64,000 nt of DNA from Ariolimax columbianus (taxonomy: Eukaryota; Mollusca; Gastropoda; Stylommatophora; Arionidae): contig JAVGWX010000014.1 of the NCBI GenBank assembly GCA_036924085.1, positions 35,345,936-35,409,935 on the forward strand, in the 5' to 3' direction. Position 1 is the stretch's first letter; each line of letters starts with the position of its first letter. Of the stretch, positions 1 through 10,779 are shown one piece after another. Made by a program: the position numbers and the translations under genes. The notes beneath the pieces were generated by a model. The model saw nothing but the letters and a program-made list of their open reading frames with translations, made no database searches and had not been told where the DNA came from.

Positions 1-564
1 TCCCACAGGACTATCTCACTTATGCAGACCAAAGAGAGGCCGTATGGCCTGGGAGAGTGACCACGAAAAGCTTTCAGAGACCGGCAAAGAACTTAAACGC
101 AGTCTCCTTCGTGAACCTCACCGTGCTAGAAGCATCGCTTGTTTTTGATCGAAGAAGACGATGTCAATATGACATTTTTGTTTGCATTTTTGATTTCTGT
201 TTATGGGATCTAAGACTGGTGTTTGGTTTAGGCAGTTTGATGGTCACATATTTGGCTTATTTTTTGTTACTAAGACTGACATTTGGTTTCTGTTTTGGCA
301 CACTGGCTGACAATAAGTGACGTTTGGTTATTAACTGACAAAAGATGAAAATTATGGCTATTGATGATTCGGGGGGGGGAGGGGGGGGGAGGCTATGTAG
401 GTTTAAAAAAAAACACTGTAAATATTTTATCAAAAAAACATTTTCTGTGTTTCACATTTTTGTAATGTATATTATTTATCACAAATAACAATAAAGTTAT
501 ATTTTCCAGAAAGTGTATCCATTTGTCTTTGTAATTAAATTTGTCATTTATATTGTAATACAAC
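1..564. other. AT-rich stretch with G tract; no gene recognised
   Basis: There is a short plus-strand open frame at 57-320, but I recognise no family and the composition becomes low-complexity. A G/A-interrupted G tract sits at about 372-392. Its length differs in each copy: about 30 bases at 25755-25784 and about 39 at 50995-51033. Such a tract could form a G-quadruplex. Confidence 0.5.
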
Positions 565-750
565 AGGGTGATACTATCTCTCCTAAACTTTTCACTGCTG
601 CCCTTGAGGAAGTCTTCCGTACACTCAATTGGGATGATAGGGGTATTGACATAGACGGAGAAATGCTCAACCACCTTCGGTTTGCGGATGACATAGTCAT
701 CATCAGCCACAGCATGAAGGAAGCTGAGCAATGCCTGAATGAGCTCAACT
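565..750 (+). mobile_element. LINE reverse-transcriptase fragment
   Basis: The plus-strand translation reads QGDTISPKLFTAALEEVF, then LNHLRFADDIVIISHS. These are the conserved QGD..SP and FADD blocks of non-LTR retrotransposon reverse transcriptases, of the kind common in RTE-like and related invertebrate elements. Only about 60 residues of the domain remain. The upstream fingers, the endonuclease and the C-terminal region are absent, so this is a dead scrap. Both catalytic aspartates of FADD are retained. Confidence 0.85.
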
Positions 751-759
751 GTCAACACC

Positions 760-1600
760 TGGCTCCGAAATATAATCCGATCATCATTAGAACTATATGT
801 CTCACGGACCTCGACCATCGATAACAGACGATCGACGCGATGGGCATTGGTCGCCTAAGCAGATTTATATCACACTATTATTATTACAACGACCCTACCT
901 TCCTTATTCGTAAATTCTAAATTGTATCGTGATACCCTCTCTGTCTGCTATATCAGAACTTTGGACTGTGACCTGCTTGGGTCAGCTACTAAGTCTTCTG
1001 TTTTTGACAGCCTAGCGTTATTGCTGATGGCTTTGATGAGGCCAGCTGCAGCGATATATTTCCTAATAACGTCAGAAATTACGAAGGTTGTCTCTGCTAC
1101 GTGGAGTAAGACTTTGAAGCATCATCATCATATTCCTGTTTTGCTCTGGCTGGAGCATGGTGTCACACCTACACATGATCATAGTGCAGTAAGTATGTGC
1201 TGAATCAGTAACTATTGTGATGGTGAAAAACTCATGCGCTTGCATAGAATGCCTCTAACTCAGGCCTAAAGACAGTAAGGTGTGGAAAAGCCATTTGGGC
1301 TAGAAAGAAAGAACTAGATACAACAATTCAATAATAATACTGCAATGCTGAATGTAGTCTATAGCAGACAATGCTGTCGGGGATACAGTGTTAGAGGCTT
1401 TATTGTACAAGGCTACATCTTGTTTATGAGGTGGGGTGGCCAATTGACTTCCTCGCTGTCGTTTCTTAAATAACAGTACATCAGGTACATATTTACAGCT
1501 GGGTCGACACAAATGTACTGGTAATGAGAATTGAAGCACGTACATTACCAGTGAATAACAATTGCTTTACTATTTCGTGGATTAGACAGCGAAGATGCAG
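760..1600. other. No gene recognised; short dispersed-repeat motif near 1475-1505
   Basis: There is an open plus frame at about 922-1203 but no recognised family. A stretch at about 1472-1503 (aacagtacatcaggtac, then tttacagctgg) resembles one at 5928-5958. Both look like short pieces of the same dispersed repeat, possibly a SINE-related core. Confidence 0.4.
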
Positions 1601-1604
1601 CGCC

Positions 1605-2405
1605 CCGAATGGTTGACAGCAGCCAGCGACCCTAAGCTACAGCAGTGTAAATAAGCTGACAGTAGCCAGCAGGCCATAGCTACAGCACCGTGAATCAGAA
1701 GCCCATAGCTACAGCACTGTGAATGAGCTGACAGTAGCCAGTGACCCATAGCTACAGCACCATGAATCAGCAGTCCATAGCTACAGCACTGAGAATGAGC
1801 TGACAGTAGCCAGTGACCCATTGCTACAGGACTGTGAATAAGCTGACAGTAGCCAGCGGCCCATAGCTATAGCACCGTGAATCAGCAGCCCATAGCTAGA
1901 TCACTGTGAATGAGCTGACAGTAGCCAGTGACCCATAGCTACATCACTGTGAATAAGCTGACAGAAGCCAGCGGCCCATAGCTACATCATTGTGAATAAG
2001 CTGACAGTAGCCAGCGGCCCAAAGCTACAGCACTGTGAATCAGCAGCCCATAGCTACAGCACTGGGAATGAGCTGACAGTAGCCAGTGACCCATAGATAC
2101 AGCACTGTGAATGAGCTGATAGTAGCCAGCAGCCCGAAACTACAGCACCGTGAATGAGCTGACAGTAGCCAGCGACCCACAGCTATAGCACCGTGAATCA
2201 GCTGACAGTAGCCATCGACGCATAGCTACAGCAGTGTGAATGAGCTGACAATAGCCAGCGACCCATAACTACAGCCCGTGAATGAGCAGCCAGCGACCTA
2301 TAGCTACAGCACTGTGAATGAGCTGACAGCAGCCAGCAACCCATAGCAACAGTATCATGAATGAGCAGCCAGCGACCCATAGACACATCACTGTGAATGA
2401 GCTAG
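1605..2405. repeat. 43-bp minisatellite array with shorter variant units
   Basis: A unit of roughly 43 bp carrying gagctgacagtagccag and catagctacagcac recurs many times. Shorter variants of about 27-29 bp, lacking the gacagtagcc part, are interspersed. Units are imperfect, so the array is old relative to the 25-kb duplication. Open frames through it (for example minus 1582-1821) are artefacts of the repeat. Confidence 0.9.
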
Positions 2406-2690
2406 CAGCAGCCTACAAAGAAGAAGAAGGGGATGAGGATCGGGATAGAGATACGAATGAGGAGCCTGAAGAGGACGAAAAGGAGGAAGAGAAGAAGAAA
2501 CAAAGGAGAAGACGAGGGGAAGACTGGGAAGGCTGAGAAGGAGGAGGTGTGAGTGGAGGTTAGGAGAAAAGGAAGAATAAAAATATGATGAGGAGGAGGA
2601 GAAAACTGAGGAGGAAGTGATGGAAGTGTAAGAGGAGGAGCTGTGGAGGTGGGGGAGGAGAAAAAGAAGAAGACAAAAGAAGTTCCTCAC
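2405..2690. repeat. Purine-rich (GA) tract
   Basis: The plus strand is almost entirely A and G, with runs such as gaggaggaggagaaaa. It borders the left arm of the inverted repeat at 2690-3062, and a pyrimidine-rich tract borders the right arm. Homopurine/homopyrimidine DNA of this length can form triplex structures. Confidence 0.85.
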
Positions 2691-3062
2691 ATACAAAGTG
2701 AACCGAACAAAGCATCCACAAATTTCAACAAAGAAATAACTTTATTAGTCTTTATCAGAATACAACGAAACTTTCGAACAATGATCATCAAATATTTGAA
2801 ATAAATGGGCACAAATCATTTGCTGAGTCAAAGGTGCAGAATATTTTCCAAATGACCACCTTTCAACTAGTTTTTGTCTCAGGTCTACCGTACATCTTTC
2901 TCCAAACTCGGTGGTCTGTCTCAAGTTTCTTTGGTCACCATGCAGTATGCTCCACAGATGGTTGGAGGAGGACCGTGCTATCATTCTGCTATTCTCAAAG
3001 ATTCCACGATCTTAGGAACATGTTCTTTATCATATGAGCACATCTCATTTACCCGACGCTGA
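2690..3062 (+). repeat. Left arm of a long imperfect inverted repeat
   Basis: The reverse complement of this arm aligns with 3830-4205 over most of its length. Shared landmarks include agcagaatgatagcacgg, ttctgataaa and aagttatttctttgtt. Identity by eye is roughly three quarters. The arms flank about 770 bp of spacer. It may be a foldback-type transposon or two opposed copies of an unidentified element. Confidence 0.8.
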
Positions 3063-3829
3063 AAGTAATAACAGGATTAGCGAAAAGAAAGAAGAAAGAA
3101 AGAGGAGCGCAAGTCAGTAAATTGGTCAAAATTGAAAAGTTAAAACAAAATAAATTAGATACAAACTTGAAAACCATATATTGTTTCACTTACATCGCCA
3201 ATTTACCGACAGTTATGCACCACTTTACTCGACACACTTCTTACAGTAAACAGAAAGCATTTCATTATGAATATAATTTCAAATCAATTAGCTCTCCAAG
3301 TGACGTAGCGGGGGGAGGGAGGGCGTCCGCCCCAGACGCCAGCATGCAGAGGTTTCAAATGGGCTAAAACTTACAAAAATAAATTTCACTATCTGAGGTA
3401 AACTTCATGGTTTCAGGGACACCATTGGTACGGAATATTAGCCCCTCTACTGAAGCCCTGCCTGGTCGTCCTGATCATATTACAATCAGAAGTTATATGT
3501 GCGGCGGGTGGGGTGAGAGATGATTCCAACTGACAGGACAGTAACGATAGACAGTGCAGCATCTGAAATAGGGTGTTAGCATGGTTTAGTCTACAGCATA
3601 TTGCATGATCGATTGAATTTCAGGAAAGTGTGCTCACGATGTGTACCCATACTAGTGAATGACGGACGCAGACAGAACCAAATAGGCCTGTCCTTTTACA
3701 GATAAAGCAATGAAAAAAATGAATAATTGTTGGTTGAAATTATGTTCAGAAATAAGGGCTGATGTAAGTGGAATAATGAATGGTTTTCAAGTTCGTATTT
3801 ATTTTTGTTTTCTAAATAGCCGATTCTGA
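3063..3829. other. Spacer of the inverted repeat; no gene recognised
   Basis: AT-rich sequence with a short G-rich patch near 3310. There is an open plus frame at 3122-3367, but no recognisable domain. Confidence 0.5.
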
Positions 3830-4205
3830 TCTATTTACTGACTTGCGTTCGTATAACGGAGAAAATGTTCTGTGGAATCTTTGAGAGGAGCAGAATGATA
3901 GCACGGTCCTCCTCCAACCATCTGAGGAACAAACTGCATGCGGGCATGGTGACCACAGAAGCCAGAGACACACCACCAAGTTTAGAGAGAGATGTACAGT
4001 AGACCCGAGACAAAACTAGTTGAAAGGGGATCATTTGGAACATACCTTGCACCTTTGACGTAGAAAATTATTGGTTTACATTTATTTTCATATTTGGTTT
4101 TCAATATTTGATCATCTTTTTTTGAATGTTTCGATGTGTTCTGATAAAAGTTAATCAAGTTATTTCTTTGTTACATTCAGGATGGTTTGTTCGGGTCAAC
4201 TTGTA
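3830..4205 (-). repeat. Right arm of the long imperfect inverted repeat
   Basis: Counterpart of 2690-3062 in opposite orientation. The match ends at about 4205, where a pyrimidine-rich tract begins and mirrors the purine tract next to the left arm. Confidence 0.8.
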
Positions 4206-4312
4206 TGTATGGGTCGTCGTCGTCGTCTTCTTCTTCAGATGTTGCCTTCTTCTTTTTCTTTCTTCTCCTTCTCTTCTTCTTCTTTTTCTTTATCGTCTTC
4301 TTTGTCTTGGTA
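4206..4312. repeat. Pyrimidine-rich tract next to the inverted-repeat arm
   Basis: The plus strand is mostly C and T (cttcttctttttctttcttctcc). It is the strand mirror of the purine tract that ends at 2690, which suggests both tracts belong to the ends of the inverted-repeat element. The Lys/Arg-rich minus frame here is a low-complexity artefact. Confidence 0.8.
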
Positions 4313-4515
4313 ACCACTATTATACGAGAAACAGAGAGTCTCCTTAAGTCAATCACACCGTCACAACAATGAACGTTTCTCACTGTTGTCAAAGACAGGC
4401 TCAAATATGAACCACCGTAGCGGGGCAGTTAAGCGAGACTGATGTGACCCTAACACGGACCTAGAGTCTTGTTTGGGTCAGGTATGTATGGCGATTATCG
4501 TTTTTGTGTGTATTT

Positions 4516-4993
4516 TTCGTTCTGTCTGGAGCAGTGACACAGAGATGTGTATGATCCCATTGCCTTTTTTCGTTCTGTCTGGAGCAGTGACACAGAGATG
4601 TGTATGATCCCATTGCCTTTTTTCGTTCTGTCTGGAGCAGTGACACAGAGATGTGTATGATCCCATTGCCTTTTTTCGTTCTGTCTGGAGCAGTGACACA
4701 GAGATGTGTATGATCCCATTGCCTTTTTTCGTTCTGTCTGGAGCAGTGACACAGAGATGTGTATGATCCCATTGCCTTTTTTCGTTCTGTCTGGAGCAGT
4801 GACACAGAGATGTGTATGATCCCATTGCCTTTTTTCGTTCTGTCTGGAGCAGTGACACAGAGATGTGTATGATCCCATTGCCTTTTTCGATCTGTCTGGA
4901 GCAGTGACACAGAGATATGTATGATCCCATTGCCTTTTTTCGTTCTGTCTGGAGCAGTGACACAGAGATGTGTATGATCCCATTGCCTTTTTA
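4516..4993. repeat. 53-bp minisatellite, nine units
   Basis: The unit begins ttcgttctgtctggagcag and ends cccattgcctttt, with a strict 53-bp period and nearly identical units. The penultimate unit carries a distinctive pair of changes (gatctg and gatatg). That variant unit is penultimate in all copies of the 25-kb repeat, while the total is nine here and six in copies 2 and 3. Because 53 is not a multiple of 3 and no stop arises, all three minus frames stay open for 160-220 codons. These are not genes. Confidence 0.96.
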
Positions 4994-5009
4994 ATATAAG
5001 CACAGAACA

Positions 5010-5240
5010 AGTATTCAGACAGATAGCAGGAATGCCAAGGCTTGTCATTGTAGGAAAGGTAATGAATAACCTTAGATAGGAGGATGATACAGTTTTGATT
5101 GCAAAAAAAATGAGCAAGAATTGCCGGAGCTTATGACAACAAAATATTTAAAATAAAACAAGAATCTGAATTAGACTTAAACATAATGAAAATAAATACT
5201 ATGATACTTGGGAAAAATGACAAGAAACCCTATTTGCGGA
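5010..5240 (+). mobile_element. Decayed LINE reverse-transcriptase fragment
   Basis: Plus-strand reading in shifting frames gives a degenerate version of the RT active-site block (EDDTVLIAKK where a YADD is expected) followed by ILGKNDKKPYLRRQ-like text. This matches the region after the YADD box in L1-like or CR1-like elements. Stops and frameshifts interrupt it. A CT microsatellite follows at about 5262-5295. Confidence 0.55.
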
Positions 5241-6330
5241 GACAAATGTAAGATCAACTACTGTCTGTCTGTCTCTCTTCTCTCTCTCTCTCTACTTTGG
5301 TCTTGTTGTTTCTCTGTACTCTCAACAATCAATACAGACTACCAACTAATGTGTGACAATTACGAACTGTTTTGACAATATAAAACATTCCAATATACGC
5401 CACCCACTTGAAGTTAAGGAACAACACAAAATACACAAAGGAGTAAAGTTCACGAACAAAACCATGGCTTGAAAATCTGCCAACCCGCCCAACAAACTAT
5501 TGATTATGTCAAGGAAAGAATGTCAGAATGCAAACACAGTCAACTCGCTGCTTACATTCACGAATCTATCAAAAAATACACAAATACTGCAGTCGGGGAT
5601 GTTGTGGAAGAAACTTCACTATAAGAGGTCTGAGTTTTTGTGAGATGAAGGAAGACAGCTACTATCCTCGCTGTCTTGACTTACAGTAACACGGATATGT
5701 AAATGTATGTCCATATCAGTAATTACCGCTGGAGATGAGGTACTAGAGACCTCATTGTTCGGACACACACACGAGTCCATATACTGGCCAGTACGTCCTG
5801 ATAGCACCAGAAGGACTACGGTCTGGGGTGGAAAATTGCAAGCCTTCGCAACAGAATCTAAAAAAGGCAAACCTCTAATCAAACCAAAAACTTAAGCTTT
5901 TGTGAAAACCAGTTCTCATTTTCCTTAACAGTAAATCAGGTACTCATTTACAGCTGGAACAAGTTGCAACCACAAAGAAGCATCCACTCTAACAACGTTG
6001 CATCTTACGCTCTACATGTACAAATACTGTGGTCTTACGTTTCCTTTAACATGTCTCAATGGGAATCCCAACTTTTTTCTTCTGCTTATCTCATAGAATA
6101 ATAATTCTTTCATTATTGTATGCTCAAAGATCTATTTAGTTGTATTTTTGTTAGTCAGTGATCAATTTTGTGTTATTATTAGTGTCATGATTATGATCAT
6201 CGTCATTTTCTATCAACGTGAATCGTTCAGATGTTATGGGAGAGGTAGTTTTCTGTCGTGTGCCATCTTTGTCGCCCATGTTGTTAACATTCAAACAAAT
6301 TTTAAAAAATTTAGAGTTATCCCATCATAA
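5241..6330. other. No gene recognised; overlapping open frames of unknown nature at 5619-5895
   Basis: Between 5619 and 5895 both strands are open (minus 87 codons, plus 62 codons). The plus reading includes SLFGHTHESIYWPV, which has protein-like composition, but I cannot assign a family and there is no start context or neighbour to support a gene. A dispersed-repeat motif at 5928-5958 resembles 1472-1503. The remainder is AT-rich. Confidence 0.4.
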
Positions 6331-6665
6331 AAAATTCGCGTGAGAGATTCTGGCTTGGGCGTCTCCCCTCTTTATCCAGGTACAACCTAGAACGAGTGAG
6401 CTATGGCCCTACACCAGAACCACATGGACGTGTACATTGGCATCTGTACACTGAAGGCGATAGGTGTTAATTATCCACCCGACCAAATTTCTCACGCTTG
6501 TTGTCGTCCTCGTGCACGACATATGGGGAGGAACAGCTCGCGACCCCGGGCGCTCGTCGGCGACGATTGTGACAGCAAAGCCGTGCTTATCACAAGAGCT
6601 GAACCTTGAACCGCGACCGGCGTCGAAGTCATGGAGCGAACTAGACAAGTAACTGGCAGAAGACA
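6331..6665. other. GC-rich island, possibly a decayed SINE; unidentified
   Basis: This segment is clearly richer in GC and CpG than its surroundings, with ccccgggcgctcgtcggcg near 6545. Some stretches vaguely resemble tRNA promoter boxes on the minus strand, for example agctcactcg near 6392-6401. No complete A-box/B-box pair at correct spacing is visible, so the identification is open. Confidence 0.35.
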
Positions 6666-7869
6666 ACACTGGCTGCTCCTGTAGCTGAAACTACTACAGT
6701 TACAATTTGTATATATGCTGATACCTGTTTAAGCTAGCTCTGTTGTGGTAAAAGCGGCTTGCATATTGTTTTTTTTTAATTAATTAAATAATATCCATAA
6801 AATGCAAAGAAATTTTAGAAATTGCCCAAGAGTAGAGTTTGTCTAGTATGCTGTATTAAACACAGCCTTAACTATTAGAAATATTTCTTTATTTTCATGT
6901 ATTTATTAAATAATGCAGATCGTTGTGGTTTCGTTTATTACATCCCTTTGTTTTGAATATATTGCCAATGTGACGAAGTAAATATTGCCCATCTAAATAC
7001 AGCTCACTACTAGGCAGTGCAACTATTTTCTAGCTAATAGAAAATCCTGTGCTGAAAGTTGTTTATGGTTAAGCATGTTTATATTGCGCGTGTGCTACTT
7101 CATACATTTTTCAAGCGTTGGATGTAATGAGATGTAAGCAAAGGTATGTAGACTTTCTTGTTATAAATTTCTCGATCATATCATCTGTAGTAGATTGTAA
7201 AGCTCACTGTAAATATCCTAATTTTAAACAGGACACCCATTACCGTCATTATAATAATACTTGTCATATGGAATCTTGCATGTTTACTGTTACTGATTAA
7301 ATGTAGATGTAATATTCATAATATAATATTTTAAAAACAAAAACATCAAATTGACCCTAATTCCAGTATGCGTTTGTTTCTTGTTTATTTCGTTATTTCA
7401 TAAGACAAGATGCATAAGTTGTCATATTCATGAATGTTAACACACAACTATTAAAGTACACATTCTTTAAATCCAGGTATTGGTAAAATTGCTCTTTGTT
7501 GTCACTCTGTGTGCATATGGTATATTTGAGTAATGGATTTAATAATATACACCAAATGGAAAGCCTGGTAGTAATGCATACCTTGTTATTTTAAACATAC
7601 ATTTTTTTACGCTGGACATATTTCTTTGCATTGTGTATGTGTGCGTATGACTGTGTAAAGCCCTACAGTATTGATAGATTTTCTAAACTTGGTAAAACTT
7701 TGTATGTACTGTTTCTATTCTAAAAATGCAGCTCTAGAATTGCATGCAGAACCCCTTTGTTTAGTTCTGTTGTCGTTGATTCAGCTATTTAGGTACTACA
7801 TACTTAGTAGGAGTTTGGCTTGTTTTAAAATGCCAGAGTATACAAACTACCCAAGGGTTTGAGAGTCGA
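6666..7869. other. AT-rich DNA; no feature seen
   Basis: Low-GC sequence with many stops in all frames. I see no repeat family or exon here. Confidence 0.5.
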
Positions 7870-10020
7870 TAATGCTATTGTAGTTAACGTGTTGATAGTA
7901 AGATAATATGTAGGAACTTAAATATTGTTGTGTGTGTGTAAACATATGGATAGTAAGATACTATGTAGTAAATTAAAGTTTGGTATCAGTCTGCTAATAT
8001 TTGATAGTGACATACTATGAAGGACATTAAAGCTCAGTGCTAGTCTGCTAACACGCTTAGTATTGGTGTGTTAACATGTGGATAGTAAGATACAATGTAG
8101 AATTAAAGCTCGGTGTCAGTCTGTCAATATGTGAGATACTAAGTAGGACATTAAAACTCAGCATTAGTCTGTTAACACGCTTGGTGTTGGTGTGTTCACA
8201 TGTGGATAGTAAGATACAATGTAGAAGATTAAAGCTTAGTGTCAGTCTGGCAATATGTGAGATACTAAGTAAGACATTAAAACTCAGCGTTAGTCTACCA
8301 ACATGTAAGATAATATTTACACCATTAAATCCTGGTGTTCCTCTGTTAACATGCAGATAAAGAGATAATATGTTAGACATTAAAACTCCATTTTAGATCT
8401 CTAGCGTGTGAAAATTTATCTTTCCTCTTTGTGTTCAGGATTCTTTGGTCATGCTATATCTGCAGGATAGTCATCATGATGCAGTCTGTAGTCTTTACCA
8501 GGCCAGAGTGGCTGCCCCATAGCTTTTGTTTCAGTTATGTATCCTCTGGCATCTCATTTCACTATAACGTGGTGTCTTCTAACATGGTGACAGTAAAATG
8601 CTATGTAACACACACATTTTTGTGTTGGTCTGTTAATATTTGTAGGACTATAGAGTTTGGTGTCGCTCAACATCTGTTGCCATGTGGAAAGTAAGATAAT
8701 ATGTAGAGTATCAAATCTGTGTTGGTATGTTAACATTTGGATAGGAAGATAATATGTGAGGTATCAAATCTTAGTGTTGGTCTGTTATTATGTGGATAGT
8801 AAAATAATATGTAGGATTGGCAAATCTTGATGTTTTGATTTTCTGTTATCATGTGGATAGTAAAATACTCTTTAGAGTATCAAATCTTGGTGTTGGTCTA
8901 TTAACATGTGGATTCAAAGATAAAATGAAGGACATTGAAGGTTGGTGTAGATCTGTTAATATGTGATTAGTCGGATAATATGTAGGACATTAATGGACTT
9001 GGTCAATTTGTTAAGATGTGGATAGTAAGACACTATGTGGGACAGTAAAGCTTGTTGTTGGTCTACATCTTTTGCTATGTGAATATCAAGATAATAAATA
9101 GGACATTACACCTGGGTGTTTGCATGGTGATAGTAAGATAATAAGATAATTAAGTCTATTGCTCATCTTTTTATATGTGGAAAGGAAGATCATTTAAAAC
9201 ATTTTTTTTAAACGGTAAGGCTCAGTGTGGTTCGGTTAATATATTGAAAGTAAAAATCGATTTAGGACATTACAGTTTGTTGTTGGTCTGTTAACATGGA
9301 GACAACAGGATACTGTTTAGGACATTAATTCTTGGTGTCTGTCTGTTTACATATGGAAGGTATGACATTGTATAGGACATTAAAGCTCTGTAATTCCATG
9401 TTAACATCTGGGTAGTAGCAGTATAGGATAGTAATGCTAAGCGTTGGTTTGTTAATACATGTGTTTTTTAAGATACTGTGTAGGACACATGTTTTTGGTG
9501 TTGGTCTGTAAACATGAGGATAGTAAGATAGTATGTATGACATTACAGCTTAGTGTTGATGTTATCAAGAGGATAGATACTATATACAACATTACATCTC
9601 AATTGTTATGTGTTAACATTTGAATATTAAGAAAATATGTAGGACATGAAAGCTCACTGTTGGTGGTCTAATGAGTGGATAGTACAATGCTATTGGGGAA
9701 TGTAAAGCTTGCTGTTGTTCTGTTAACATGTGGATAGTAAGATTATGTGTAAGGCATCAATGTCCAGTTTCTGTCTGTTTACCTAGGGATAATAATATAC
9801 TATGTAGGTCATCTATTCATGGTGTTGGTCTGTTTTCATGTGGATAGTGAGATAATATACACAACATTATATCTTGGCTGTTGTGTATTAACATTTTGAT
9901 GTTAAGAAAATATGTAGGATACTTTATAGGACTGTTAAGCTTGGTTTCCATCTGTCAGAGTGAGGTCAGTAAGATAGTATGTTGGGCACCAATGCTTTGA
10001 GGTAGATTTGTTAACATCGG
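7870..10020. repeat. Degenerate 55-bp satellite array (left block)
   Basis: Recurring landmarks gttaacatgtggatagtaag, atgtaggacatta and ggtgttggtctg repeat about every 55 bp, with many substitutions and indels. It is the same family as the clean block at 12166-12470 on the other side of the mariner/rDNA insert. A non-repetitive stretch at about 8395-8590 interrupts it and holds a candidate exon. Confidence 0.88.
8439..8522 (+). CDS. Candidate terminal exon of an unidentified gene
   Basis: A pyrimidine-rich tract ending gtgttcag (AG at 8437-8438) is followed by 27 open codons reading DSLVMLYLQDSHHDAVCS and ending QARVAAP, then TAG. The acceptor is good, codon composition is protein-like, and the stretch is non-repetitive inside a satellite array. 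These features are what suggest a last coding exon. I do not recognise the protein, and no upstream exon was found within the unit. It is identical in all three copies. A chance open stretch cannot be excluded. Confidence 0.35.
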   Translation, partial: DSLVMLYLQDSHHDAVCSLYQARVAAP

Positions 10021-10024
10021 AATT

Positions 10025-10440
10025 GTAGGATGTGAGGGCGTGTTCAAATGACACCGGACCTAATTGTACAAAGTAAATATACATATGATGTGCATGATGA
10101 CGTCACTTCTGATGTAAGCAGCACATACCAGCAGTCTAGTTGACCACATTTCATTACCCTCTGACTCATAGTTTCCTCAGCAGACTGTTGAAATCGTAGA
10201 GAGTGTGATACAGAATTCTTCAAGAGTTGATCAGCGAGCGGTGATTCGATTTCTAACAGCTGAAGGATGTCGACCAGTTGATATTCATCGCAGAATGCTG
10301 GCAGTGTATATGGTGACAAAAGTGTGGCAAACGTACGCAAGCTCCGGCAACGGTCCACCCTACTGCATCATTGCTGCATCAATTTTGGCGATGGCATCTT
10401 CTGATGCAACATTATGCGTCTGACCTGGTATCGGATGATC
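10025..10440 (+). mobile_element. Mariner-type transposon 5' fragment
   Basis: Starts with a terminal-repeat-like sequence (gagggcgtgttcaaatgac) and continues into a transposase N-terminus. Residues QRAVIRFLTAEGCRPVDIHR at about 10223-10285 are characteristic of the first helix-turn-helix of mariner/SETMAR-type transposases. The frame is lost soon afterwards and no catalytic domain is present. The element abuts the 55-bp satellite on its left. A second, inverted copy of the same segment lies at 10490-10640. Confidence 0.8.
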
Positions 10441-10489
10441 TTTCATTAATTCGCGTCCTTATCTAAATATCGTTGTCCAGTTCTTCACT

Positions 10490-10640
10490 ATTGTCTTCGA
10501 CACACACTTTTGACACTATACATTACCTGCATTTTGCGATGAATGTCAGCTGGTCGACATCCTTCAGCTGTTAGAAATTGATTCACTGCTTGACCGAGAA
10601 CTAAGTCTTCTACTAGTGGTTTCACACCTCCACGCCCCAT
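10490..10640 (-). mobile_element. Inverted mariner transposase N-terminal fragment
   Basis: Minus-strand reading gives AVNQFLTAEGCRPADIHRKM, the same helix-turn-helix segment as the plus-strand piece at 10205-10330, so the two form an inverted pair about 170 bp apart. Nucleotide similarity by eye is roughly 75-80 percent. It joins the ribosomal segment at about 10640. Confidence 0.78.
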
Positions 10641-10779
10641 AAGGAGAATATCGGGCAGCTTCCCGCCCGCGTTGATCGGCGGACGGCAGAGACCTCTTTC
10701 TGCGGCTGAACCGGATCGGGCTTGGACATGAGCCCCAGGTCCCAACCCTATCGTAGCCTCCCATCGCAGTGGTGCTGAG

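Noticed and set aside
4177..4404. Lys/Arg-rich minus frame (KKKKKKRRRRKKKKK) as a nuclear protein
   Set aside because: Translation of a pyrimidine-rich low-complexity tract.
4516..4993. CRISPR array
   Set aside because: The units are contiguous and identical, with no unique spacers, and the DNA is eukaryotic.
4461..5117. 218-codon minus frame as a possible repetitive protein gene
   Set aside because: Explained by the 53-bp minisatellite. Its length changes with unit number in copies 2 and 3, and all three frames are equally open.
5619..5895. Small gene with overlapping open frames on both strands
   Set aside because: Protein-like text on plus but no recognised family. It could be a transposon scrap, and was left as unidentified.
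6331..6665. A second tRNA-derived SINE
   Set aside because: Only a partial A-box-like match. No convincing B box at the right spacing.
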